From contig CP141148.1 in the NCBI GenBank assembly GCA_035235625.1, forward strand, positions 16,059,057 to 16,123,056: DNA of 64,000 nt. The letters are read 5' to 3'. Of the stretch, positions 14,586-25,408 are shown piece by piece (positions within the stretch are counted from its first letter, which is position 1; the number at the start of each line of letters is the position of its first letter). A program made the translations under genes and the position numbers. The notes under the pieces are model-generated. The model did not search any database. It was not told the DNA's origin and saw only the letters and a list, made by a program, of their open reading frames with translations. The stretch comes from Saururus chinensis. Its lineage: Eukaryota > Streptophyta > Magnoliopsida > Piperales > Saururaceae.

Positions 14586-17499
14586 GCATTTATTTTCGTC
14601 AAAAATCTAGTTATTATAGTCCTTTGCAACTTCGGACCAATCTTCTTCTTCGGTTTGGTAGCAGCCTGCGATTACTCTTTCTCTGTATTTAAGAAGTAAG
14701 CCATTGTGTTAGTAGACACACGATATGCAAGCTAGTCGTATTTTACCAAACATGATGAAACTGCATATCGTATTGTTGAAAAAATGAAAAGAGGACTAAT
14801 CGTGCTCACGATCACACGACCACACAAAGATTGTTTTCAGAAGTAACTGCTCTTCAATGATCGTGTGATCGATGGCACAACAATACCAAAATCATCTTTC
14901 TTAGTACACGACATGATCCCCTATCATGCACTCGACTACACGAACATCCCCTACCGAAACACGATACAATAAAATGTCGTACTTACTTGAAATGAATCCC
15001 TCTTCCACCGGCTGAGGGACATGTATTGGTTGATCTTTAGAGGTAGATGGTTGGAGAGCTTCTCTGAATTTTTAAGCTCTTGTCTTTAAATGAACCGACG
15101 GCTATCCTTCGGTTCTTGGCAAAGGGGTTGATGCTTGGGTGACCTTCGGCTGAGTTGGTTCAGGTGGCTGTTCTGTCTCTGGTTCCTCGGGGGGTTGTAT
15201 CTATTTTATGAGGCTAGTTGCCATCTCGAGATTGTTCTTAACATGCTGGAGTACAGCTTCAACTCGCTCTGTGTTCCATCCCTGCTCACTGTAGATCATA
15301 GTCTTTTCCAAAACAACTTTACATATTCCCGTCATGACATCAACTGACATGACGAATGATTCAATGACGTCATGGCCGGAATGTACATGCCTCGATGTCT
15401 CGCTGTGGAGGGCATGGTCGCCCTTTGGACATCCATCAAGTGCGCCTCTTCGGGAATTGGTGTGATGCGCATAACAATTTGGGAGTTTGGCTTCAACCTC
15501 ATGAAGACATCCTCGTACTACTTCCTCATCTAGTGATGAGCTAGAATCTTCTTCCTCTCATTTTCATCGGCTGGGTCAAGTTTATCAGCCTTCTCCACAT
15601 CGCTCAAAAGTTGTGTAAATCCGAGCCACTTCTTGCACCTCAGGTTGCATGGAGGACTATTGGGAGCCCATATGGACGTATGCTCATAAAACCATACCTC
15701 GTGGACAATACATAGTGCAAATTGTCAGTATTTTCACTAAAACAAACTAGTCATGTTACTGATAACACGCTTTTAGCCCCACGTGTTTCCGGTAACACGA
15801 TACGGACTGATCGTCTAATGTCATATCCACGATATTATACTTAGTCATGTTATCGAGAACATGATATGTCTACGTGCATGTTATATGTCGTATGTCCAAT
15901 AACATGATTTAGTACATATTGTGTGACCGATACGACAATATTCATTTGCTTGTAAATAGATTGTGTCATTAGTGATATGAAATTAGAATTCGTGTGGTAT
16001 AACACATATGAGCCTTACCTGGAGCACTAATGAAGTCCCAATGAGAATTTTGGCCATGGCAGAATGCTCATCCTATCTGCTAATGATGTTCAGGTGGGCT
16101 GCCGATATGTCTTTCATCAGCATATCATGTACGGTGCCTGCCCAATTGTAGCTCCCCACGATGAATATGTTATCTAAGTAATCACACAGAGCTCGGAATA
16201 CAGCTCAGTTGCTCTGTGTGAACAACATGAGGGCACCCATGTGCACGATCGCCAACCATGCTAAGTCCTCGTCTAAAACCGTCCTTGTTTTGTTAGCCAC
16301 TTCTTTCAACATTTCTTCAAGTCCTACCTTCTCCGGCCGCTTCCCTTTGAAGAACTTCTTGTAGAATTACTCCTTGCCTTAGGTAGCCTTCCCCTCGCTA
16401 CTTTCCAATTTACACGGGTTCCCTTTTCCACTAAAACTCGTGATCATAGCCACTTCAACCACGGTAAGGGGTAGTTTTTTGTCCCTTATGTTGAAGACTT
16501 CCAGTGAGTCGTCCCAACAATCACTAATGAGTACGTCCAACAATGGCATGGAGATAATGATGGGCTCATAATCATATACTAGGTAGAACCCAGTCTCCAC
16601 TAATATGGCCTTACATCCCGATAATGAATCTACAAAGTCTTTTGATAGACGCAGTCCACCGGGGAAACTATTTATTCCCAAACCCAGTCTTCTCTCGTAG
16701 ATTCTCTTCTTCTTCTTCTCTTCTGCAACCTTCATTGACTCTGTCATTTGATGTAATACTCTAACTTTACGTCTGCAAAATTGGATAAATATATGTCAAT
16801 CAACATAGGTCGTGACCATAAGCAATAGTCGCGTCAATTCACACTATCTAACTAACTTGTATTTATACGATAAGTATATTTATCGTGTACTCGAATATAA
16901 ACTACAAGGAAGTCACATACACAATATCATAATGGTTGAATATCATGTTTCCAGCGTCTTATTGAACACACGATATATGACTCATTGTCTTCTTGACCCA
17001 ACAATAGTCTGATTCGACTGCCTATGTCATGTGCTCTAATATACAGTAAATAAAAAATCGTGTATACAAATATCCGAAATGCCTTACCACGAAACCGCCA
17101 CTGCTGTTCTCTAGGCCAAATTAACCACTTGTTCGGCCGCTGCTTTTCTACAAAGTTTACTCCTTTACTCAGATCATTGCAAACTTGAGCCTGTGCTATA
17201 AAGAAGAACCACCTTTGGGGCATACAGTTTCAAAACTCAACTTCGCAAACTCATTCTAAACACTCATTCTTCGCAAATTCGTTTCAGAACAAAAAAACCC
17301 TAATCTTCTATATCTGGTCAGATAGGTCGCAAAATCTTTTCCCATGCCGCATAAACAATGCTCAACTAGAGTACTTTGCAATCAAAATAGAGTTTTAAAT
17401 TGGAACAAAGTTTTCAATCGGAAAAATCGCCAACATATGAAGTCATGCTAATAAATACGACTTCACGAGGGTTTTACATGACATAAAACCCTACCTTTG

Positions 17500-17630
17500 A
17501 TCAGGGGTATTTTAGTTCCAAATTTACCTTATACCGTGTTATTCTAAGTTATATGATATTCCCATTTAAAATCCCGAGAATATAAAAAAAACTCCCAAAT
17601 CAATTGCCCACGTAAAGTGAAAGTTACTCC
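17500..17630 (-). repeat. Right terminal inverted repeat of the Mutator-like element
   Basis: Read on the minus strand from 17630, this begins GGAGTAACTTTCACTTTAC, then carries GAGTTTTTTTATATTCTCGGG in two short blocks like the left end. It lies about 275 bp upstream of the start region of the minus-strand Ulp1-type gene, where a Mutator promoter is expected. Confidence 0.55.
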
Positions 17631-17639
17631 TGCAGTGCA

Positions 17640-18275
17640 CACAGTGCTAAATAATTAATCGGTTTCACTTTCAAGAGCTAGAACTTAATTGCCTGCATCA
17701 TGGTAATCTTTAACTCGGTTGCTAGGCTGCCGTTGGAGCTACAGCATAAGCCTGTAGCGGTGGTTTTATTTGTAGGCAAGCTCATGTTGTTTTGGATATG
17801 CATATAATCATGCATCTGCAGTAAACCTTTCGGTAAAAGCCAATTTGGTAGCAATGATGCAACCAGAAAAAGCTGCGAAGTAGTGAAACATAACCAGTTG
17901 GAGATATAAAAATACACTCTACAGAGAATTGATTATCACAGCATCTCCTGCTATCAAATGGCACTTCCTTTGAAGTTTTATTATCTAGGGCAACAGAAGG
18001 CAGTTCAAAGGACGTGTTCCTTGCAGACAACAGCACATTCCTGTAATAATGTGTTGAACCATAGACCTCATATGTCAGATGACATATTCGTTATTTCACA
18101 TTTGTCACATTTGTTTCCTTCACAAAAAGTTCAGGTGGAGCAACACATTCGGCATTTACAACGGTCACACGAGCCCAACAATTTTAATCAATAAGGCTTC
18201 CAGAAAAACTGATCGCAGTACACATAAAAACCAATAATCTACACCCACATTTCAAGCCAAGAGCCATTGACTCAC
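17640..18275 (-). other. Probable 3' untranslated region of the EAR-motif gene
   Basis: This stretch lies between the TGA at 18276 and the right end of the Mutator-like element. It holds no long coding frame consistent with a conserved protein on either strand and no recognised repeat. A polyadenylation point was not fixed. Confidence 0.35.
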
Positions 18276-21200
18276 TCAAATTGATCCTTTGTCTCCATCA
18301 TGGGCCTTCAACCCCAAGCTCAAATCCAGACTGGTTTCGCTAAGTTCCTGGGTGACGTTCTGAGCTTTCTCGGAAACCTAAAAAAATTTAAGATAGACGC
18401 TTATAAATGCCTATCGGAAATAGCAAGTGAGCATGTTATAGGTATATGGAGGAAACCAAAAGGCAATCATGCAGGCATGCATTTCTCTTGTCCATGTTGG
18501 CGGCGAAGAAACTTCAATCAGATCAAATACAAGATACAACACCAGAAAAAAAATGACCTTCATGAGGTAAGGTAATAAATGGGGAACATCCTATGATTGT
18601 GTTACCAGGTTGCATAATGATAAGGCAAGGCAAAAGAAAAGGAAATTGTCAAATGGATTAGTTTGAAATAAGGGAAATAACCTACAAAAATTTGATGCTT
18701 ATTGTGATCCTTCAATGATCACATTACAAAAAATAACTCTCGTTCAGTCATCACTAATTAGCCAGTTTAACATGACAGACATATGATCATTAAAACTTTA
18801 GATCTAATCCAAAAATGGCAATGTAGAATAGTCCCAAATGTACAATTTAACAGTCAAAACTCCCCTCCTTCCATCCAATGTACTACAATGATTAACAATT
18901 TAAATCAATCTGTTTTACCTGATTATCTTCCATAGGAATATCATTTACATCAGGTTTTGTACCAGATTCCTCAATTTTCGTTGCCTCTGACAAAGGATCT
19001 GTTGCAGCAGAAGCATCATTCTCCTTGGTCTCATCTTCAACCTTTTCAGATTCATTCTTCTGTTCTTCCAATACAGAGATCTACATCAAATGTCAGGTCA
19101 CTCAATCAACAACAAGATTATTAGTACTATTTTTGTTCAGGATAAGTATTATTGTTATTATTAGTAGTCGTAGTAGTAGTAGTAGTAGTACTACTACTAC
19201 AACAACAACAACTCTGCAGGAAATTCTTTGAAAATGCTACGACCGCTAGAAGAGTGTGTGTATGGGCCTCATGCTAATTTTGCGAGCATCGCATGCTCTG
19301 AGCACCAATAAGCATAGCAACTAAAGACACAAATGATGCATCCCCAGGGCCTGAACCCAAAACTTTTGCGCTAAATTAAAATACAACGTTAGTAGGGTAT
19401 CCAATCACGAAAATTCTCCCTTCTTGTAATGATTGAGAAAGTTGAGAATAACCACATTCAAAGAGGTAAATGTGTCATTATTAACACCTGGGCGTGAACA
19501 AACTCAAATTTGGGATTAAGACCGGAGAGAAGAAACAACATTTTCTTATGAAATAAAAGAAATGACTTTGAACTGCTCTTTTTGCTTATTCCAGGCCTTA
19601 ATATTCCTAGGTTATGGCTGATACACTGCCGAACCATCCGATACCCCTAACATGGCTAAAAAGGTCTCATAAAGACCAACCATCTTGCAAGGGTAGATCA
19701 TGATTGGAGCATTACAAATTCACATATTTATCTAGCAAGAATGGCTAACCTCTTCAGCAATAGCATGAAAGATCACATCATGATTAATCTGATATCACAT
19801 ACAATTTCATAACAAAGCAGCATCTTGCACTGAAAGTATTGTCATCTATAATGTGAAGCTTGCCGGTTGTCATGAAAGGAGTGAGACTTATAAAATGTGA
19901 TTACCAAAAATCTTGAAGAACATAGAAGAGTATGAGGAAACAAATCAATTGGATTGATCCCTGAGATAAGACTCTAAACTAGCCCAGAACAAGATTGCCA
20001 GTTCTCACACACGCAGAGCAGCGCACAACAGAATACCACTGGTTCAGGGGCTGTTTGGTAACCCATTTGAAAAGGAAAGGGATTTCCCCATAAGTGCAAA
20101 ACGTCACATCATAGGGGAGATTCCCTTTCTAATCTAACCCTCATCATGAAAAGGGTTGGATTTAGTGTGTTTCTTTTTTTATTTTCAAATGGGTTGCCAA
20201 ACAGCCCTTAAATAGGAACAAGCCACCCAGAGTAACACCTAGAAATCAATAATGAATTATTGAAATGAAAATTAGGGAATTTCCGGAATTACTAAGTTTG
20301 TCGATCTTTGACGTGTCACTGGGATATCGATGAAATTTAAATGAAACATTAACATGAGACATGTCAACGGCGTGAAACCAGTTTGTCAACATGGAGCCAA
20401 ATTGTGGGCAGTTGGACGTTTACATGTTAACCTGACATATCATAACTGTTAAACGCAACGTTTCACCCTTATAGAGGCATCTATCAATTGGGAAACACCT
20501 CCAGAGGCCAGAGGAGAAAATATCTAGGGATTGGAGAGCACTGGAAGGGCAATCAAGGAGGAAGATCCCCAATTGAGACATGTGCCACCTACTATCACGA
20601 TAGATAGGACATCGTGGAACAATTTGCTGCTCTATATGAGGAAGATTACTTGGATAATGTTTCTTGCCTAAGAACTCATTGGAAGAAGGTAAAATTGCCT
20701 AACATCAACATAATACCATGTTGACAATGATGCATGTTGGTGATAAAAGATTAACTTCATATAAGTTCAACTCAAGATGGTCTTTAATGTGTTTACTTTG
20801 AGAAGCATGGGTGGGGATGTATTAGTCATTGCTAACACGTCTTTGGTGGCTTTGAACCTGTGGTTTAGTGGTTGCCAATTTGTTCTAACACTTGCAGATG
20901 AGTGTAGGAGTGGATTTCCACGACATGATGCACAATTAGAGACCCAAAGTTATTTGATCTTGAAGGGTTTTATGAAGAACAAAAGGACCTGAAAGTTGTT
21001 AATGGGTAAAACTATGTGGTCTTAGCCAAGTGAAGGTTGGAAGCCCAAGACTTTACACAAGTTGAAATTCCCATAAAGGAAAAAAATCTGTTGACATGTA
21101 CCTGACAATGTCATTGGGGTGTCGACTGGCCAGTCCGCAAGTTTGGGCTCTTACAACATGTCATTGACATGTTGATGGGTGTGTTGATGGATCAGTTCTC

Positions 21201-24013
21201 AAGTTTGGGCTCACTGTCGACATGTATTTGACATATCGATACATGTACTAATGGACCGCCGACATGATTAGGGCATGTCGATGATGGTGGAAACCTTATT
21301 GGAATTTCAAAGTTACACAATCCCATTTTCTCATAGTACGATATTGGATGGTTTAGTGATTGTACAAGCATAATGGACTAATGGTAAAAGTGATGTCGTG
21401 ATTATCTCATAAGAGTTTGTTAGGAGTTGAGATGGACTCTAATTGATGACCTTACACCCAATGTGAGGGTAAGGATCAGAGTCAGATAAATAGTTTGGTA
21501 GTCCAGAGTGAAACTACAATGAGTTAGTCTTCTTCTAGTAAAGGAGTCAACCTTCTTTTGCATAATTCTCCAAATTGTGGAATAAAATGCGAGGGGTTGA
21601 GGTCTCAAAGGACCATGTTTTAGCCATGACAAGGGGTACTTGGCCTATGGAAGGTTGTTGCCTGTACCTTCCTATGTGGATTGCTTGAGAGTTCTTGGTC
21701 TACATAGGACCAAAGTGTAGCACGAATAGTTGGGGTTCTTAGCAATCATGGTTGGGTGAAAATCACAGCCACTTGGGTCTATGAGCCCATGTGGGAACCT
21801 AACCCTGTTGGCAGGTCTAGAATTTATTGTGTTCTGTTGGGGTTCTCTGAAGATTGTTGCGAGTTCCCATAATGGGACATGATCTAGATTGGTACCCTGG
21901 AGTGGTGTTAATGTTGTGTACTGTAAATGCATTTATATATTTGAACTTTATTGTTAATTACATTGTTATGCTTTCCTATTGAGTAAATGTAGATATACTC
22001 AGGCATGTGTTTTGTCTTGCAAGAATTAGAACCTTTCTATAAGCTGGCTACAGAAGATGGACGAATTAGAACATTGAAGTTTATACTTTGTTTTCCTTTC
22101 AGTTTGATTGTAGGCATGAGAGTGCAAGTTTATCTTATGATTAATGGTTAAATGCATAATTACATGCAATGTACTCAAACGAATGACCTAACTAGTTTGT
22201 ACTGATTATAATATTATATGGTACTTAATTGGTACTTGATGGGTTTGGAGAACCAGTACTCACACCCTAAAATGGTTTTTCCTTGAATGATCATATTTGA
22301 CGTGATTTGAATACAAAAATCCATTATTTATATTCCTCTGATGCATGGATTATGGCAAAAAAAAAGATGGTTTATAAAATCTTGGGGTGTGACACCCATA
22401 AACACCCATACAATGCTTGACTACGAACATAAAGGAGACTGAAAAAATATGTAGATAAACCTTTTAAAAAAGAATTTGCAATAGAAAGAGATGCAGTGGT
22501 GGAAGTCTGCAGGATTAACCAAGCTCAAACTGCTAGCAAAGAGACTAACTATTCATATTATCCACACAAACAATAACAATCACCGTCATAATATACATAC
22601 ATCGTGGAAAAGAAGGGTTTTAAATATCCATAGAAATAACAGTTCCTAACTTTCCATGTCTATATAGGGAACTTTATGTACCTAACATAATCAACCAAAT
22701 TAATTATCTTTTGTCGACTTGACTCTATTTGATACAGCTAAATTGGCAGGAATAAATGGTTTACTTCAAGCAAAAAGGCCAATTAATAGTTTCCATAGTA
22801 CATATCCAATACCACAGCTAAAGGTCAAGACTAGGGACCACACTTGAAAAGGTTTTCCACCAGGTCACTCACAAAATACACGAAAGAAAACTTTCTGATA
22901 ATAACTTATTTGAAGATGGCTTTGGTCACACATATACCATAAAAAAGTTTGACTCAATCATAGCTTAGATTGGATAAACTTAATTCCATGGAAACAAAAG
23001 GCTAAGGTGAAGATGAAAATATGCAACTGGTAGATTAAGAAAATTTGCAGTGAACAAAGGGAGAAGAGAAGATAGAGAGGAAAATGATGAACTTTTATTT
23101 AATCATCCATTCTATTCTGTAACTGAGAGTTACAAGTTTTGATACCAGAAGATGGTGCCGTTAAAGACACCCTCGTATTACAGAAAAGAAAATAAACTAA
23201 ACATAGTCCTAAATCAATTATCAATCCTTAATATAGGAAATTCCTAAATCAATGATTTCCCCCCGATCAAATTTAGATCCCTAATCTTAGTAAACTTCTT
23301 ATGCTCTGGATGCCCTGCATCACTAAGCTTCTATTGAATCTTATGGCTAATCCACATTCTTTAAAATTGACTTTTATCCCACGATAAAGAAAAAAGCTAG
23401 CTGAAGAACTAAAAAATTTTAACCTATAATCATACCAAAAACCCCAACCCTACAGACATTTAAAGATCGAATTTTCTCCCAAACTACAACAACAAATACA
23501 CAGAATATGCCTCAAGCCATCGCTAAAAACGAAAGGATTGAGCAATAAGCACATCAACAGCCAACCATATAATCCCCATAACCCTAAATGTAAATGGTGA
23601 GACAATATACATAAAGAACGAATCATTTTGTAATGTATGAAGAGCCCATCAGGAGAACAGGCCCGGGAATCAACACCTGCATAAAAAGAGACCATTTTTC
23701 ATACCGGAACATATCGGAATCTCTTCTTGGGGGGCTCCTCCGTCGCAGCGGACGTTCCGTTTTTGCCTCCGCCGTTGCCATTCCCGTTGCTGTCGGCGAG
23801 TGGAGTCCACTTGTAGAGGAGAAGGTGGGAGCCGTTATTTCCGTTGTTGGAGCTGACGGCGGCGGAGGAAGGCGGTGGAGGGTTGGTGGCGGAGGAGGAA
23901 GGCGGGGGAATGTGAACCCACCTCTTCTTCCACTTCCGGACGGGTCCGCTGAAGACCGTCGTGGGTCCGTACCGGGTCGAGGATCGGCCCAACCGGGCTC
24001 CCACGCCCTCCAT
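18276..24013 (-). CDS. Plant-specific 190-residue protein with C-terminal EAR-like motif (three exons)
   Basis: Exons: 24013-23705, 19080-18919 and 18377-18276, all with GT/AG borders and complete codons at each join (309+162+102 nt). The protein begins MEGVGARLGRSSTRYGP, then has GPVRKWKKRWVH, a Ser/Asn/Pro-rich stretch, HLLLYKWTPLA, a basic EEPPKKRFRYVP at the exon 1 end, then LEEQKNE, an acidic Glu/Lys region and PDVNDIPMEDNQ. It ends TSLDLSLGLKAHDGD before TGA. Known: proteins with this start and ending occur throughout land plants and are mostly annotated as uncharacterised. LDLSLGL fits LxLxL, the EAR motif that recruits TOPLESS co-repressors. Inference: a nuclear protein with basic patches and possible repressor function. 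The start is the ATG where homologues begin; a longer frame upstream is not used. Intron 1 is about 4.6 kb and full of repeats. Intact and likely functional. Confidence 0.88.
19151..19213. repeat. Compound microsatellite (GTA)n / (CTA)n / (CAA)n in intron 1
   Basis: Seven or so GTA units turn directly into CTA units and then CAA units, so the GTA/TAC part is self-complementary and could fold. It lies about 70-130 bp upstream of the exon 2 acceptor of the EAR-motif gene (on its strand). Confidence 0.9.
20046..20209. mobile_element. 164 bp MITE in intron 1 of the EAR-motif gene
   Basis: Left end AGGGGCTGTTTGGTAACCCA (20046 on) and the reverse complement of the right end AAGGGCTGTTTGGCAACCCA (ending at 20209) match at about 26 of 28 positions and both continue TTTGAAAA. 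No coding capacity. A GGGCTGTTTGG end is common among plant MITEs; the flanks show no clear target duplication. A single related end is at 2007-2040. Confidence 0.85.
20230..22394. mobile_element. Possible LTR-derived repeat in intron 1, unclassified
   Basis: The right end reads CTTGGGGTGTGACA (22381-22394), the mirror image of a TGTCACACCCC LTR start. The interior has repeated GACATGTCAA/TTGACATGT-like phrases (for example near 20360, 20455, 21090-21270) and no intact coding frame. The left border was not identified and no target duplication was found, so this is offered as a repeat, not a defined element. From 22395 to 23704 the intron continues as ordinary AT-rich sequence. Confidence 0.35.
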
Positions 24014-25374
24014 TGTCGGAGAAGGAGGCGGTACCGGCGGTGAGGAAGACGGCGAGTCTCGTCGTCCCTCGTGAGAGCGACGAAGAAAGGTTCGATCGCC
24101 GACGGGCACACGGGCCCCGAATCTAACAGAGGGCCTTGGACCCGTTTACCCGCATCGGAAGTTTTTGAGCCTCCCCTCCCTTTTCCACGTCCGGGTACTA
24201 TGGAGCAGCGTCATTTAGAGAAACATACTGGGTAGGGCTAAAATGCGCACATGACTCTGGAATATTCTTGGCCGCCTGAGCTCTTGGTTTATAAATCCCA
24301 CATCGTTTTTTCTCTCTCTCCATTTGATTTCTTGAGGTGGGTCTAATAATTCCTTTCCAATTTCATTTGTTTAAAGGTTGGAGATTTGAATGATATGTTT
24401 GATGCAATTCATGCTATCCTTTTCAATTCTTTTTCATTTATTTCAGGGATTACCCTTTCTTGTATATTGAAGGGTACAAGGTTTTGAATTATTTTCTGTA
24501 AGTTTGCCTTGATAAGGTGATGATGGTTTTCGAACAATATTTATATCGGGATAAATGTGTTTTATTAGGGATTTTAGTGTTCGGTGTGTGCTTAAATGAC
24601 TTGTACCTTTTTTTCTAGACCCCCATTTTCAGTTTATAATTTCATCTGGTTTTTCTTGTATGGTATGCAATTTGTTTTGATCCCTATCCTATGTTGATTT
24701 TATGCTTTGTATCATTTGTTTGTGGGGTTACAGATATTATGGCCACAGGTTTTACATGGGTAAATTATTCTTGTGTTGGTAGTATCATTCCTGTTGGGAT
24801 TAGTTTTTTTGGCACATTCACGTATGCTGTGGAGGTGGTTTGGAGGAAAGTGAGGCTATAAAATATTCTATGTCATTGTGCTACTGGTTGGTTTAATGCA
24901 TGTATAAGAAGATCTGTTCAGTTGCATACTGATGAGCAGAAACTGGCATTTCTGTTATCTATACCAGGATTTTTTTACCCTAAACACCGTCAATTTATAA
25001 GAATTTATATGATTGACTTTTCCGTGGGACAATTACTAATTTTTCGTTTTCGCATTCAGTTTTTTACTCTTCATCTCTAGAAACTTTGCAGATCCTGTAT
25101 GAATTACTTTTGCCTGCAACAATGATGTGCAATGCAGTTATGGTTCATGTTTTTCTGTGTCAATAGTGATTAATAAGATTGCTGTTTGGTGATAATCTCA
25201 ATTCTCTATTTTTCAAACTGCTACGTCATTCTTTTTGTCATTTACTGCAGTAATGAGTGCTGACTGGAGATCAGTTGGTTGAGGTTATATAGTAATTATA
25301 ATTCCTAAATAATAAATGTGCCCAGTCTATGCATTATTTTAGAATAAGTAACATCTACTTGTCTTTCTTTGCAG
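24014..25374. promoter_or_regulatory. Head-to-head promoter region and 5' UTR intron of the WLM gene
   Basis: The minus-strand EAR-motif gene starts at 24013 and the plus-strand WLM gene has its ATG at 25409. A TATAAAT box at 24290-24296 faces right and is followed by a pyrimidine-rich stretch. A donor-like CTTGAG|GTGGGT occurs at 24336/24337, and a strong acceptor TTTCTTTGCAG ends at 24374+1000 (25374). Inference: a non-coding first exon at about 24320-24336, a UTR intron of about 1.04 kb, and both genes driven from about 300 bp of shared, GC-richer DNA. Confidence 0.5.
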
Positions 25375-25408
25375 GACTACTTTTTTTTTTAAGTTAAAAG
25401 GAAAATAT

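Larger units (their letters stand above)
12782..17223 (-). pseudogene. Kaonashi-type Ulp1/DUF1985 gene of the Mutator-like element (broken)
   Basis: Read right to left. An N-terminal open stretch from 17223 contains MPQRWFFFIAQAQVC. A second block (16747 to about 16020) carries a DUF1985-like region (LPLTVVEVAMITSF, KKFFKGKRPEK, AVFRALCDYL, VWFYEHTSIWAP). A linker (about 14051-14590) is rich in Glu/Pro repeats, and an acidic block follows at 13692-14054. The C48 protease domain sits at 13332-12782. Known: Kaonashi elements encode such DUF1985 plus Ulp1 (SUMO-protease-like) proteins of unclear role in transposition. Intervals between blocks (13333-13691, 14700-14990, 15700-16010, 16760-16930) look like introns and are packed with ACACGAT motifs. 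In-frame stops after the DUF1985 start (near 16378) and a frameshift near 12920 argue for a pseudogene. It converges on the plus-strand mudrA remnants, as in two-gene Mutator elements. Confidence 0.72.

Noticed and set aside
17958..18575. Two plus-strand open frames of 78 and 91 codons
   Set aside because: They overlap the last exon and 3' UTR of the minus-strand EAR-motif gene; the plus-strand translations resemble nothing known.
23623..24111. 162-codon minus-strand open frame overlapping exon 1 of the EAR-motif gene
   Set aside because: It is a different frame from the conserved MEGVGARLGRSSTRYGP reading. Its Arg/Pro-rich product is what GC-rich coding DNA gives out of frame. The plus-strand frame at 23633-24043 is rejected for the same reason.
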